A stretch of 64,000 bases of DNA from Muribaculaceae bacterium (GTDB taxonomy: Bacteria > Bacteroidota > Bacteroidia > Bacteroidales > Muribaculaceae), in assembly GCA_017557425.1 (NCBI GenBank), contig JAFYYU010000018.1:17650-81649 (forward strand), in the 5' to 3' direction. Position numbers and translations under genes: made by a program. Below, in pieces: positions 10,056 through 19,732 of this stretch; position 1 is the stretch's first letter, and the number at the start of each line of letters is the position of its first letter. The notes below the pieces were generated by a model. The model was not told the origin of the DNA, ran no database searches, and saw nothing but the letters and a program-made list of their open reading frames with translations.

Positions 10056-10871
10056 TTAGATTGCGGGGGCGGGCATGAGTTGGGACAGGGCGATGGCAAA
10101 CAGGCCGGCGATGATGCAATACACGCCGAACCACACCAGTTTGCCCTTCTTGACGATGTTGATCATCCACTTGCAGGCCAGGCATCCGGCTAGGAAGGCA
10201 GCCAGGAAGCCCACTACCAGCGGCAAGGTTTCGATTCCGCCAAAGGCTTCTTCTCCCTTGACAACCTTGAGCACGTCGAGCAAGGCCTCGCCCAGGATAG
10301 GCGGGATGACCATCAGGAACGAGAACTGCGCAAGCGACTCCTTCTTATTGCCCAGCAGCAGACCCGTAGCAATGGTGCTGCCCGAACGTGACAGTCCCGG
10401 CATGACGGCACATGCCTGTGCGATGCCGATAACGAAAGCGTCTTTCCAGGAAATCTTCTCCTTTTGGCGCGGCTTGGCATAATAGGAGAAGATAAGCAGT
10501 GCGGCAGTCACCAGCAGCATGATGCCCACGATAAGCAGCCCGCTGCCAAAGACTTCCTCGACCTTGTCCTTGAAGCAGAAGCCCACGATGGCAATAGGAA
10601 TCATCGACACCAGGATGTTGAGGAAATACTTGGTCTCTTCGTTCATCTTGAACTTGAACAAGCCCTTCAATATCCAGTCTATCTCGCTCCACAGGATGAC
10701 AAAGGTGCTGAGAATAGTGGCCACGTGAACCAGAACGGTAAACGTCAGGTTGTCGGCGCCATCAAGGCCAAACAGGTAACTGCCAATGGCCAGATGGCCG
10801 CTGCTGCTCACGGGGAGATATTCGGTCAGACCCTGGACAATGCCCAGAATCAATGCTTCGAGCCAACTCAT
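10056..10871 (-). CDS. uppP: undecaprenyl-diphosphatase UppP (BacA)
   Basis: Integral membrane phosphatase that recycles undecaprenyl pyrophosphate to the lipid carrier for peptidoglycan and O-antigen synthesis. The two family motifs are intact: [17 protein letters not shown] (about residues 14-30) and [13 protein letters not shown] (about 158-170). The 271 residues form about eight hydrophobic helices. ATG at 10871 lies 2 bp after the stop of the DUF3098 gene, so the two are translationally close. Confidence 0.96.
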   Translation of the reverse strand: MSWLEALILGIVQGLTEYLPVSSSGHLAIGSYLFGLDGADNLTFTVLVHVATILSTFVILWSEIDWILKGLFKFKMNEETKYFLNILVSMIPIAIVGFCFKDKVEEVFGSGLLIVGIMLLVTAALLIFSYYAKPRQKEKISWKDAFVIGIAQACAVMPGLSRSGSTIATGLLLGNKKESLAQFSFLMVIPPILGEALLDVLKVVKGEEAFGGIETLPLVVGFLAAFLAGCLACKWMINIVKKGKLVWFGVYCIIAGLFAIALSQLMPAPAI

Positions 10872-10873
10872 GA

Positions 10874-11167
10874 TTATGCTTCCTCGTTGTTATCGTCCTT
10901 GCGGTCTTTCTTGCGATAGATGATGGCAAACGCCATGAGCACAAAGCCCAAAAAAGCGATAATGGGCCCCGTGGTGACACGGCTGCCCTCAAAGATGTTC
11001 TTGTTGAACGTGTCGCCCACGTTGGCATCACCCGTCATCAGCCAAAAGCCAATAATGATGAGCAACAGGCAGATTGCCATGAGAATGAAATTGATTTTTG
11101 TCAGCGGATAGGTCACTTTAGCCTTCTCCTTGTTCTCGACTTGTGTTTTCTTTTCTTGTTTAGCCAT
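10874..11167 (-). CDS. DUF3098 family small membrane protein
   Basis: A 97-residue protein with a lysine-rich cytoplasmic start, one hydrophobic helix (about 28-46), a short loop with [11 protein letters not shown], a second helix (about 66-84) and a charged tail. This matches DUF3098, a Bacteroidota family almost always found directly before uppP. The function is unknown; the location suggests a link with the undecaprenyl or cell-envelope step. It is the first gene of the DUF3098-uppP-truB-queA operon and has a good promoter 68 bp upstream. The ftsX gene often found before it is absent here. Confidence 0.85.
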   Translation of the reverse strand: MAKQEKKTQVENKEKAKVTYPLTKINFILMAICLLLIIIGFWLMTGDANVGDTFNKNIFEGSRVTTGPIIAFLGFVLMAFAIIYRKKDRKDDNNEEA

Positions 11168-11234
11168 TATAATTTCGTTCTTAGTTTATGGGGTTGCGGG
11201 TGTAGCGACGAGCGCATAACACCGCAATTTGATG

Positions 11235-11265
11235 CAAATATACAACTTTAAAGGGCCTTTGTCAA
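11235..11265 (-). promoter_or_regulatory. promoter for the DUF3098-uppP-truB-queA operon
   Basis: On the minus strand TTG (11265-11263), 20 bp, then TATATTTG (11242-11235) fits the Bacteroidota primary-sigma consensus. Confidence 0.7.
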
Positions 11266-11340
11266 TAGTTTTATCCCATTTTTTGATTTCTAGGGCGATT
11301 GACAGGCCATCCTGGATGGAAAACTGAACGAATAAGAGGA

Positions 11341-12453
11341 TTACTCCTCGAAGGTGGTGGCGACAAGTTTGAGGTTGTCGATGATGTCGATGTGTTGGGG
11401 GCATTGGGCCTCGCACTGGCCGCACTCGAGGCACTCGCTGGCCTTGCCGTGGCTCTTGGCGACCAGGTCGTAGTAGAGTTTGCTGTTGCCCCGCTGCTCG
11501 GGGAACTGCTGCAACGTGTTATAGAGGCTGAAGTACTCGGGGATGGCAATCTGCTGCGGACACCCCTCGCTGCAGTAATGACAAGCGGTGCAATGGATGG
11601 CAATGGCGTCGCGGATGACTTCGGTAGCCTGGGCGATGATGGCCTGCTCCTCGTCGTTGAGAGGCTGGAAGTCCTGCATATAGGTCGTGTTGTCATCCAT
11701 CTGCTCCATATTGCTCATGCCGCTGAGGACCATTATCACATTGGGCAGCGATGCGCAGTAGCGGATGGCCCACGAGGCGGGACTGGCATCGGGGTCGTAA
11801 TCCTTGAACAAACGCTCGACCGCCTCGGGCACACGGGCGAGCGAGCCGCCCTTGACAGGCTCCATGACGATGACGGGCTTGCCGTGCTTCTCGCACAGTT
11901 CATAGCATGCCTTGGATTCGATGGCGGGGCTGTCCCAATCCAGGTAGTTGATCTGCAACTGGACGTACTCCACCTCGGGATGTTTTTCCAAAATCTCGGC
12001 CAACAGCGCCGAGTCGTCGTGGAACGAGAAGCCGATGTGGCGGATCTTTCCCTCGTCACGCTTGCGGGCAATGAATCCCCAGCCGTCCATGCGGTCCATG
12101 ACCTCGACGCGCTCGCGGTTGAGGGCATGCAGCCAGTAGTAGTCAAAATAGTCCACACCGCACTTTTCCAACTGCTCGTTGAAGACGCGTTCCAGGTCAC
12201 CCTCCTCCTTGATGGCCCACACGGGCATCTTGCTGGTGACGGTAAAAGCCTCGCGGGGATAGCGCTTGACGACGGCTTCGCGTAGCGCCTCCTCGCTCTT
12301 GCCGCCGTGGTAGGGATAGGCAGTGTCAAAATAGGTGAAGCCACGCTCGATGAACCTGTCGGCCATCGCTTTAAACTGTTCGATATCGATGCTCGTCTGG
12401 TCATCGGGGTTGACGAGCGGCAAACGCATGAGTCCAAATCCAAGCTTTTTCAT
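11341..12453 (-). CDS. aldo/keto reductase with C-terminal 4Fe-4S ferredoxin domain
   Basis: NAD(P)H-type aldo/keto reductase barrel of about 260 residues fused to a ferredoxin-like tail. The barrel has the catalytic FDTAYPYHGG (D and Y near residues 43-47), K69 in TSKMP, and the LH pair in YYWLHALN. The tail has cysteine groups CTACHYCSEGC (about 286-296) and CLECGQCEAQC (about 340-350), enough for two 4Fe-4S clusters. The substrate is unknown. It is the last gene of the rnr-mtaB-glycosyltransferase operon, 13 bp after the glycosyltransferase. It resembles the Tat-exported reductase at 33021-34472 but is cytoplasmic. Confidence 0.88.
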   Translation of the reverse strand: MKKLGFGLMRLPLVNPDDQTSIDIEQFKAMADRFIERGFTYFDTAYPYHGGKSEEALREAVVKRYPREAFTVTSKMPVWAIKEEGDLERVFNEQLEKCGVDYFDYYWLHALNRERVEVMDRMDGWGFIARKRDEGKIRHIGFSFHDDSALLAEILEKHPEVEYVQLQINYLDWDSPAIESKACYELCEKHGKPVIVMEPVKGGSLARVPEAVERLFKDYDPDASPASWAIRYCASLPNVIMVLSGMSNMEQMDDNTTYMQDFQPLNDEEQAIIAQATEVIRDAIAIHCTACHYCSEGCPQQIAIPEYFSLYNTLQQFPEQRGNSKLYYDLVAKSHGKASECLECGQCEAQCPQHIDIIDNLKLVATTFEE

Positions 12454-12466
12454 AGGATTATAGTTG

Positions 12467-13489
12467 TTAGTTCTTAATTTTCAGGTCGGGGAAGTATTTC
12501 ACGCCGCGCATGTAGTGGGCTGTGACGATGTTGACGCGCTCCTCGGGCAGCTGCTTGAGCAGGTTGACATCAGGCTGCGAGGTGTAGCGGGACCGCATCT
12601 TGCGGAAGTCGCGGTGGGCACGCACGATGGCACGCGCGTCACCGAAGTGGAACTTTGCGATTGCCATGCCAAAGGCCAGGGTATCCATCAGGCGACGGAC
12701 AAGCAGCAGGCGCTTGCCCTCGCCGTGAGGCAGGTTCTTGTGGAGGAGCAACAGGTTGTTGCGGAAGTTGAGGTAGGTCTTGCGGGGATTGCCCTGAGGC
12801 AGGCTGCCGCCACCCAGGTGATAGACATGGCTCGTGGGCACCATCATCAGGTCGCTGCCCGAAAGGCGGATGCGCCAACACAGGTCAATCTCCTCCATGT
12901 GGGCAAAAAAGTCCTTGTCCAATCCTCCCACGTCCTGATAGAGCTGGCTGCGCACCATCAGGCATGCGCCCGTTGCCCAAAAGACGCTCTTGGGACCGTC
13001 GTCATACTGGCCATGGTCATCCTCGACATACTCAAAAATGCGTCCACGGCAATAAGGGTAGCCGTGGCGGTCGATGTAACCGCCAGCGGCTCCGGCATAC
13101 TCGAACATCTGCTTGCCATCCTCTCGGTCATGCAGCAACTTGGGCATCACGGCACCCACCTGGGGGTGGCGCTCCATGTAGTCCAGCAGCGGGTTGAGCC
13201 AGCCAACGGGAGTGCGAATGTCGCTGTTGAGCAACACCGTGTAAGGATACATCGTCTGGGCAATGGCTAGGTTATAGCCCTCAGCAAAGCCGTAGTTTTT
13301 GTCAAACTTGAGCACCTTGACCTCGGGGAATTCCTGTTCAAGAACCTGCAGGCTGTCGTCGGTGCTGCCGTTGTCGGCGACAATGACGTCGGCGATTGCG
13401 ACATCGGTGCCCTCGATGACGGTAGGCAGGTAATGGCGCAGCAAATTGGCTCCGTTCCAGTTCAATATGATGACAGCGACTTGCTTCAT
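12467..13489 (-). CDS. family 2 glycosyltransferase
   Basis: A 340-residue GT-A glycosyltransferase. The nucleotide-sugar site is visible: VAVIILNWNGANLL at the start, VADNGSTDDSL (about 38-48) and the metal-binding LLNSDIRTP (about 89-97). NYGFAEGYNLA matches rhamnosyltransferase-like GT2 enzymes. There is no clear transmembrane helix, so it is probably membrane-associated. The acceptor sugar is unknown; cell-surface polysaccharide is likely. It starts 3 bp after the mtaB stop and is co-transcribed. Confidence 0.9.
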   Translation of the reverse strand: MKQVAVIILNWNGANLLRHYLPTVIEGTDVAIADVIVADNGSTDDSLQVLEQEFPEVKVLKFDKNYGFAEGYNLAIAQTMYPYTVLLNSDIRTPVGWLNPLLDYMERHPQVGAVMPKLLHDREDGKQMFEYAGAAGGYIDRHGYPYCRGRIFEYVEDDHGQYDDGPKSVFWATGACLMVRSQLYQDVGGLDKDFFAHMEEIDLCWRIRLSGSDLMMVPTSHVYHLGGGSLPQGNPRKTYLNFRNNLLLLHKNLPHGEGKRLLLVRRLMDTLAFGMAIAKFHFGDARAIVRAHRDFRKMRSRYTSQPDVNLLKQLPEERVNIVTAHYMRGVKYFPDLKIKN

Positions 13490-13492
13490 TTT

Positions 13493-14803
13493 CTATTCTG
13501 TCATGACCTGTGCATCAACGCTCAAGTCATCGTTAAGGGTCAGTAATTTCACGTTCACTATGCGGTTAGCCAGCGACATGTCGGGCTCCACATTGACGCG
13601 GATGTAGTTGTCGGTGAAACCGTGCATCATTCCCTTGCCGCGGCCATGCTCCAACAAGACGGGCCGCACGGTGCCCAGGTAGCGGCGGGTGAAGTCGGCC
13701 TGTTTCTCATCGCTCAGCGCAATCATGCGGGCGGCGCGTGCCTGCTTGTCCTGTTGGGAGACGATGTAGGGAATGCGCAAGGCCATTGTGCCGGGGCGCT
13801 CGCTGTAGGGGAATACATGCAGGTGCTGGACGTCCAAGCCGGCGATGAAGTTGTAGCTGTCCTCGAACAGGTCGGGCGTTTCGCCACGGGTGCCCACCAT
13901 CACGTCCACACCGATGAAGCAGTCGGGCATGAGCTGGCGACAACGAGCCACTTTATCGGCAAACAGTTGACGGTCGTAGTGGCGACGCATCAGCTTCAAG
14001 ACGGGGTCACTGCCGCTCTGCAGCGGAATGTGGAAATGCGGCATGAAGGCCCGTGACTGTGCACACCAGTCGATCATGTCGTCGGTCAACAGGTCGGGTT
14101 CTATCGACGAGATGCGGTAACGCTCAATTCCCTCGATTTCATCGAGCGATTTGAGCAAGTCAAGGAAGTTTTCGCCTGTGTTTTTGCCGAAGTCACCGAT
14201 GTTTACGCCTGTGATGACGATTTCCTTGCCGCCCTCTTTAGCCACCTCGCGCGCCTGCTGGGTGAGTTGGGCAATGGTGCCGCTGCGGCTACGGCCACGT
14301 GCGGCGGGGATGGTGCAATAACTGCACCAGTAGTCACAACCGTCCTGCACCTTGAGCCAGTAGCGGGTGCGGTCACCGTGGTCGCACGAGGGCGAAAATG
14401 AGCGGATATCCAATGACGGCGTCACTGCCAACTGCTGCTTCTTGTCCTCGAACCATTGCAGGACATATTTGGTAATATCAGCCTTGTGCTCGCTGCCCAA
14501 AACGATGTCCACACCGGGGATTTCGGCGATTTCCTTGCCCTTGAGCTGGGCATAGCAGCCCGTGACCACCATCAGGGCGTCGGGATACTGGCGGATGAGG
14601 TGACGGATCTGCTGGCGGCACTTGCTGTCGGCCAATGCCGTCACGCTACATGTGTTCACCACACAGACGTCAGGCGCTTCGCCCTTGCCCACAGGCGTAA
14701 TGCCATGCTCGGCCAACAATGACTGCATGGTGGCCGTCTCCGAGAAGTTGAGTTTGCACCCCAACGTCACGAGTTTTACCTTATGTCCTGCTGCGGGACT
14801 CAT
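13493..14803 (-). CDS. mtaB: tRNA (t6A37) methylthiotransferase MtaB
   Basis: Radical-SAM enzyme that adds a methylthio group to N6-threonylcarbamoyladenosine-37. It has the three MTTase domains: an N-terminal UPF0004 domain with cluster cysteines (TLGCKLN at 13-19, NTCSV, TGCYAQ), the radical SAM CxxxCxxC in DGCDYWCSYCTIP (about 154-166), and a C-terminal TRAM domain. TLGCKLN and the 436-residue length fit MtaB better than MiaB or RimO. ATG abuts the rnr stop codon without any gap, suggesting coupled translation. Confidence 0.94.
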   Translation of the reverse strand: MSPAAGHKVKLVTLGCKLNFSETATMQSLLAEHGITPVGKGEAPDVCVVNTCSVTALADSKCRQQIRHLIRQYPDALMVVTGCYAQLKGKEIAEIPGVDIVLGSEHKADITKYVLQWFEDKKQQLAVTPSLDIRSFSPSCDHGDRTRYWLKVQDGCDYWCSYCTIPAARGRSRSGTIAQLTQQAREVAKEGGKEIVITGVNIGDFGKNTGENFLDLLKSLDEIEGIERYRISSIEPDLLTDDMIDWCAQSRAFMPHFHIPLQSGSDPVLKLMRRHYDRQLFADKVARCRQLMPDCFIGVDVMVGTRGETPDLFEDSYNFIAGLDVQHLHVFPYSERPGTMALRIPYIVSQQDKQARAARMIALSDEKQADFTRRYLGTVRPVLLEHGRGKGMMHGFTDNYIRVNVEPDMSLANRIVNVKLLTLNDDLSVDAQVMTE

Positions 14804-17206
14804 TTATTTCTTACGGCCACGGGGTTTGCCCGAACGGCCTGATTTGCGGCCAGGTTTACCGACTTTGTTATCACGGGTTTCACGTGCTTGACGACGGGTG
14901 CTGTTGCCCCGCTGTCCCCGTTGTTGGCGTCGAGAGGCGCTGCCGCCCTCATACTGCATGCGCTGGCGCTCGTCACGCGACAATTTACCGCTTGTGCTAC
15001 GGCTGTTCATCTCGGTGATGGGTTCACGGTCGATGCGATGGGTATTGGCCGGATTCTCCTTGTCCACGAGGACGAAATCGAGCTGTTTCTTGATGAGGTC
15101 GGCCCGCGCCACCTGGATGGTAATGGGGTCACCCAGGCGATATACCTTGCCGCATCGGCGGCCGCGGATGCAGTAGTTTTTCTCGTCAAACTCGTAGAAA
15201 TCGTCATCCAGGCCACGAATGCCCACCAAGCCCTCGCAATGCGTCTCGTCGAGCTCGACATACAAGCCCCACTCGGTCACGCCCGAGATGTGTCCCGTAA
15301 AGACACCGCCAAGGCGCTGACCCATAAACTCGACCTCCTTGTACTTGATGGAGGCGCGCTCGGCATTGGCGGCAAGCTGCTCCTGGGCGCTCATGTGCTT
15401 GCACTGGTCCTCGAGTTTGACAGGATCCACGCTCTTGCCGCCAGCGGCATACTGGTCGAGCAGGCGGTGTACCGTCAAGTCGGGGTAACGGCGGATGGGC
15501 GAGGTGAAATGCGTGTAGTAGTCAAACGCGAGGCCGTAGTGGCCGATGTTGGTCGCACTGTAGATCGCCTTGGCCATCGAACGGATGGCAAGGATGGAGA
15601 GCATTTCCTCCTCGGGTTTGCCCTTGGCCTGCTCGAGCATCTTGTTGATGGACTTGTTGATGTCGCGGCCGGAGCCCTTGGTGCGCACTTTGTAGCCGAA
15701 ATGGGCCGCGATGTCGGCGAAGTTCTGCAGTTTGTCGAGGTCGGGCTGGTCGTGCACACGATAGACAAACGACTTGGCCGTCTTATTCTTGGGCACCTTG
15801 CCGATGTGCTCAGCCACCTTGCAGTTGGCCAGCAGCATGAATTCCTCGATGAGCTTGTTGGCGTCCTGTGCCACGTGCACGTGGACAGCGGTGGGTTTGC
15901 CGTTTTCGTCGATATCGAACTTGATTTCCTCGCGGTTGAACGACACCGAGCCGCCCTCTTCAAAACGGCGCTTCCTCAGCTGCTTGGCCATCTCGTTAAG
16001 CACAGCGAGCTCGTCGGCGAGGTCGCCCTCGCCCGTTTCCAGAATGTGCTGGGCTTCCTCATAGGAGAATCGCCTGTCGCTGCGGGTCACCGTGTGGCAG
16101 ATTTTGTATTTTTTCACCTTAGCCTCGGCATCCATTTCCAGGATGACCGAGTGGGTGAGTTTATCCTCGTCGGGGCGCAGTGAGCAGATGAAGTTGCACA
16201 GTTTCTCGGGCAACATGGGCACGGTGCGGTCCACCAGATAAACCGATGTGGCGCGCTCATAGGCCTCCTTGTCGATGATGGAACCCGGGGTGACATAGTG
16301 GCTCACATCGGCGATGTGCACACCGATTTCCCAATTGCCGTTCTTGAGTTTCTCAATCGAGAGGGCATCGTCATAGTCCTTGGCATCGGCAGGGTCGATG
16401 GTAAACGTGGTCACACCGCGCATATCCCTGCGCTTGGCTATCTCCTCGGGGGTGATGCCAGGATCCAGGGTTTCGGCAGCCTCGGTGACGTTCTCGGGGT
16501 ACTTGTAAGGCAAGCCGAACTCGGCCAGGATGGCGTGAATCTCGGCATTGTTCTCGCCTGCCACACCCAGCACATCAACCACCTCGCCGATGGGCGTGTT
16601 GGCATCCTCGGGCCAATCGACAATCTTGACGACCACCTTGTCTCCGGTTCTTCCTCCAGCCAACTTGTCGAGCGGGATGAAGATGTCGGTAGCCAGGAAC
16701 TTGCTGTCGGTGGACAGTTGGGCGAAGTATTTCATCACCTGCAGGGTACCCACAAACACCTGCTCCTTGCGCTCGAGAATCTTTACTACTTCGGCCTCGG
16801 GCTCCATGCCGTGGCGTGCCGCGCTGATGTGCACCAGCACGCGGTCCCCGTTCAGGGCGTGCATCGAGTTGCGCTCGGCAACCATGATGGGCATGCCGTC
16901 GTCACTGGCCGTATCCACGCTGTTCTTGCCGTTGCTGCGACGGATGAAGATGCCCTCGGCCACCGAGGAGCGGTTCACAGCCTTATAGCTGCCGGGACCG
17001 ACTTGAACCACAAAGCCGTCCACAGCAAGCTGTTCCAGAATCTCCACAATGAGGGTGCGTCGCTTGGGGGTATTGGCGCCCACGGCAGCCGACACCTGCT
17101 TGTAGTTGAAGTGCCCCTCACCCTGTTCATTGAAGAAGTTGATTACCCTGTCGTGGTATTCACGACGCTCCTGTTTCAACGATTGCAATCCACTCTTTTT
17201 TGCCAT
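14804..17206 (-). CDS. rnr: ribonuclease R
   Basis: Processive 3'-5' exoribonuclease that degrades structured RNA. The 800 residues hold an N-terminal helical/winged-helix region, cold-shock domains, the RNB core with metal-binding DPADAKDYDDALS (about 273-285) and HIADVSHYV, an S1 domain (about 640-720) and a basic tail rich in R, K, S and G (last ~60 residues), typical of RNase R. First gene of the rnr-mtaB-GT2-reductase operon; a TATCTTTG box lies 39 bp upstream. Confidence 0.96.
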   Translation of the reverse strand: MAKKSGLQSLKQERREYHDRVINFFNEQGEGHFNYKQVSAAVGANTPKRRTLIVEILEQLAVDGFVVQVGPGSYKAVNRSSVAEGIFIRRSNGKNSVDTASDDGMPIMVAERNSMHALNGDRVLVHISAARHGMEPEAEVVKILERKEQVFVGTLQVMKYFAQLSTDSKFLATDIFIPLDKLAGGRTGDKVVVKIVDWPEDANTPIGEVVDVLGVAGENNAEIHAILAEFGLPYKYPENVTEAAETLDPGITPEEIAKRRDMRGVTTFTIDPADAKDYDDALSIEKLKNGNWEIGVHIADVSHYVTPGSIIDKEAYERATSVYLVDRTVPMLPEKLCNFICSLRPDEDKLTHSVILEMDAEAKVKKYKICHTVTRSDRRFSYEEAQHILETGEGDLADELAVLNEMAKQLRKRRFEEGGSVSFNREEIKFDIDENGKPTAVHVHVAQDANKLIEEFMLLANCKVAEHIGKVPKNKTAKSFVYRVHDQPDLDKLQNFADIAAHFGYKVRTKGSGRDINKSINKMLEQAKGKPEEEMLSILAIRSMAKAIYSATNIGHYGLAFDYYTHFTSPIRRYPDLTVHRLLDQYAAGGKSVDPVKLEDQCKHMSAQEQLAANAERASIKYKEVEFMGQRLGGVFTGHISGVTEWGLYVELDETHCEGLVGIRGLDDDFYEFDEKNYCIRGRRCGKVYRLGDPITIQVARADLIKKQLDFVLVDKENPANTHRIDREPITEMNSRSTSGKLSRDERQRMQYEGGSASRRQQRGQRGNSTRRQARETRDNKVGKPGRKSGRSGKPRGRKK

Positions 17207-17244
17207 ATCTTGTTCAATTATTTACGAAAATGATGTTTAACCTA

Positions 17245-17252
17245 CAAAGATA
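17245..17252 (-). promoter_or_regulatory. -7 box (TATCTTTG) for rnr
   Basis: TAnnTTTG match on the minus strand 39 bp before the rnr start. No -33 element at proper spacing is visible. Confidence 0.55.
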
Positions 17253-17415
17253 AACATAATTGCCGACAATGTCACCACGGCAGCGACACTTTTCGCATTT
17301 TTTAGGAAAAGTGCCATTTCCTGGCGACTGCAGGTTTTGGCGGCAGGAGCAACAAAAAATAAACGGGTTCTTGAATTTCTCAGGTTGAATTCTGGTTTTG
17401 TGACCTAAAAAACAC

Positions 17416-17423
17416 TATCTTTG
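17416..17423 (+). promoter_or_regulatory. -7 box (TATCTTTG) for the lysozyme pair
   Basis: TAnnTTTG on the plus strand, 33 bp before the ATG at 17456. A TTTG at 17397-17400 is a possible but close -33 element. Confidence 0.6.
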
Positions 17424-17455
17424 CAGCCACTTTACTCTTGAATACTTCGATAGCA

Positions 17456-18985
17456 ATGAAATCTATGAAAGCGACACTATATATAATACTGATGACAATA
17501 ACACTGAGCCTGATGCCACTATCGGGTTCAGCTACACCACAGCATACCGACATCACCAAGCCCACCCGAGAACGTGTAAACAAGAATAACTCCAAGACCA
17601 CCGACAAGAAAGACGACAAGAAGGACGACAAGAAGGACGACAAGAAAACTGACGTCAAACCTGCCGTAACCAAAAAGGAGGAGCCTAAGCCCGCAACCGC
17701 GCCCAAGAAGGACGAACAGCCCGCTAAGCCCGTGGGCGACACGGCCAAGGTTGCTGTGCCCGAAAAACCCAAGCCCCCGACGACGTTGAACCCCGACAAT
17801 GTGCAGTTCGACGGCATCGACATCTCCAAGTACCAGGGCAACATCAACTGGGAGGAACTGAAGAAACAAAGCAAAATCAAGTTCGTCTATATCAAGGCCA
17901 CCGAGGGCACTGATTATGTCGATCCCCGCTATCACGAGAACATTCGCAACGCGCGCAAGCACGGTTTCAAGGTGGGCAGTTACCACTTCCTTTCCACTCG
18001 CTCGGCGGTGACGACCCAGTTCTACAACTTCATCCGCACGGCCAAGCGTGAGGATCAAGACCTGCTGCCCGTCATTGACGTAGAGAACCTGAAACCCTGG
18101 AGTGCCCAGCAGCTCCGCGACAGCATCAAGGTGTTTGCCGACCTGATTGAGGATTACTACGGCTGCAAGCCGCTGATCTACACATCCGAGAAGTTTTTCA
18201 CAACCAACCTGGGGCGCGCGTTTGCCAATTATCCCCTGTTCATTGCCAAGTACAGCGCCTCACAGCCCAACATCGGCTACAAGTGGATATTGTGGCAGTT
18301 TGCTGACAACGGCCTGTTCAAGCCGGTCAAGGGAAATGGCGGCAGGGTGGACATGAGCCGTTTCAACACCGGCTGCAGCATCAACGACATCATCTATGTT
18401 CCCAGCAAGCACAAACCCAAGAACATCAGTGTCAAAGATGCGGTTGACCACAAGGAGAAACCCGACAAGGTAAACATGACCGAGCAGAAGGCCAAAGAGG
18501 CCCCAAAGCCTTCTAAAAGACAGCAGGAAGAGGCTCAGAAACAGGCCGAAAAAGAAAAGAAGGCCAAGGAGCGCAACAAGAAGTTAGCCGAGGAAGAGGC
18601 CAAACGCAAAGCCGAGGCTGACAAGAAAGCGCAACAAAAGGCTGAGCAGCAGAAACGCGACAAGGCACGCCAACAGGCCCGTGAGGCTGAAGCAAAAAAA
18701 GAAGCGGATGCCAAAGCCAAGCGTAAAGCCGAGGCACAAAAAGAGGCTGAAGCCAAGGCCAAGAAAGAAGCTGATGCCAAGGCTAAACGCAAAGCAGAAG
18801 CCCAAAAGGCCCGCCAGCAGAAAGCCCAGCGCGATGCCACCACCAAGACCAACAAAACCAACAAGACCGCCAGCTTGATGAACTCATCCTCGTCCAAGCT
18901 CTCGCAGTCACAGCGCAACGACAGTATACGCAACGCTCAATACAAAGGCCGCAAAACCAACAAGAGCTCGGCCGACAATGACTAA
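17456..18985 (+). CDS. secreted GH25 lysozyme with basic coiled-coil tail
   Basis: GH25 muramidase, expected to cut the MurNAc-GlcNAc bond of peptidoglycan. From ATG 17456 there are 509 residues: signal peptide (about 1-27), a repetitive K/D linker (KKDDKKDDKKDDKK), a GH25 barrel (about 117-320), and a tail of about 170 residues of K, A, E and Q heptad-like repeats forming a likely long coiled coil, ending in an S/N-rich segment. D119/D122 (DGIDISKYQG) and D208-x-E210 (DVEN) match the family acid residues. The TTG six codons upstream would spoil the signal peptide. The tail is unusual for GH25 and may bind cell wall or a partner. Confidence 0.9.
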   Translation: MKSMKATLYIILMTITLSLMPLSGSATPQHTDITKPTRERVNKNNSKTTDKKDDKKDDKKDDKKTDVKPAVTKKEEPKPATAPKKDEQPAKPVGDTAKVAVPEKPKPPTTLNPDNVQFDGIDISKYQGNINWEELKKQSKIKFVYIKATEGTDYVDPRYHENIRNARKHGFKVGSYHFLSTRSAVTTQFYNFIRTAKREDQDLLPVIDVENLKPWSAQQLRDSIKVFADLIEDYYGCKPLIYTSEKFFTTNLGRAFANYPLFIAKYSASQPNIGYKWILWQFADNGLFKPVKGNGGRVDMSRFNTGCSINDIIYVPSKHKPKNISVKDAVDHKEKPDKVNMTEQKAKEAPKPSKRQQEEAQKQAEKEKKAKERNKKLAEEEAKRKAEADKKAQQKAEQQKRDKARQQAREAEAKKEADAKAKRKAEAQKEAEAKAKKEADAKAKRKAEAQKARQQKAQRDATTKTNKTNKTASLMNSSSSKLSQSQRNDSIRNAQYKGRKTNKSSADND

Positions 18986-19727
18986 ACAGTCACATAGCAA
19001 CCCCTTGAGGCCTTTGCCGGCACTATTGTGCCTGGCACTGGTCATGCTGGTTGCATGCACGGGGCCCAACATGCGTCATCACGGTGAGTCACAGCGTGAA
19101 GTGCCGCCCCGCAACGAGGGGGCTAAGTATGACGGCATTGACATTTCAAGTTACCAGGGCTATATCGACTGGGGCAAGGTAAGCAGCGACAAGGACATCC
19201 GCTTTGTCTATATCAAGGCCACCGAGGGTGCGACCTACCGTTCACCGCACTATGCCCACAATATCACCCAGGCCCGCCGCTATGGTCTGCTCGTGGGCAG
19301 TTACCACTACCTGACATCCTCCTCGTCAATTGTCGATCAATTCAACAATTTTTCCACCTATGCTTTGGTGGACGTTCAAGACCTCATGCCCATGCTTGAC
19401 GTGGAAGTGCGCGGCAGCTGGTCACGCAGCCAGCTCATCGACAGCGTGAACAAGTTCTGCGACCTGGTTGAGGATCACTATGGCGTACAGCCGATGATTT
19501 ACAGCACAATGGGCTTTTACAACAAGAACCTGACACCCTACTTCAACAAGCACAAGCTGTACATTGGCCGCTACTCCAACAGTGAGCCCGAAATCAACTG
19601 GGAGGGCGAATACACCATCTGGCAATATAGCGAAAACGGCATCATCCCCGGCATTGATGCCTATGTGGACTTGTGCCGCTTCCGTAAGGACGGCTGGTTA
19701 GAAGAAATCCTTCTTCCAAAGGACTAA
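18978..19727 (+). CDS. GH25 lysozyme, predicted lipoprotein
   Basis: Second GH25 muramidase, 249 residues. The N-terminus has a hydrophobic stretch ending in a lipobox (LVAC, Cys27), so it is probably lipid-anchored. The barrel covers about residues 48-240 with catalytic acids D52 (DGIDISSYQG) and E143 (DVEV). The ATG lies inside the last codons of the preceding lysozyme (8-bp overlap), so the two are translationally coupled paralogues, one soluble with a coiled-coil tail and one anchored. It ends 5 bp from the convergent cvpA-like gene. Confidence 0.9.
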   Translation: MTKQSHSNPLRPLPALLCLALVMLVACTGPNMRHHGESQREVPPRNEGAKYDGIDISSYQGYIDWGKVSSDKDIRFVYIKATEGATYRSPHYAHNITQARRYGLLVGSYHYLTSSSSIVDQFNNFSTYALVDVQDLMPMLDVEVRGSWSRSQLIDSVNKFCDLVEDHYGVQPMIYSTMGFYNKNLTPYFNKHKLYIGRYSNSEPEINWEGEYTIWQYSENGIIPGIDAYVDLCRFRKDGWLEEILLPKD

Positions 19728-19732
19728 AAGAA

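Noticed and set aside
11307-11319. CCATCC-t-GGATGG as a terminator of the reductase gene
   Set aside because: Short stem without T-run; kept only as a note.
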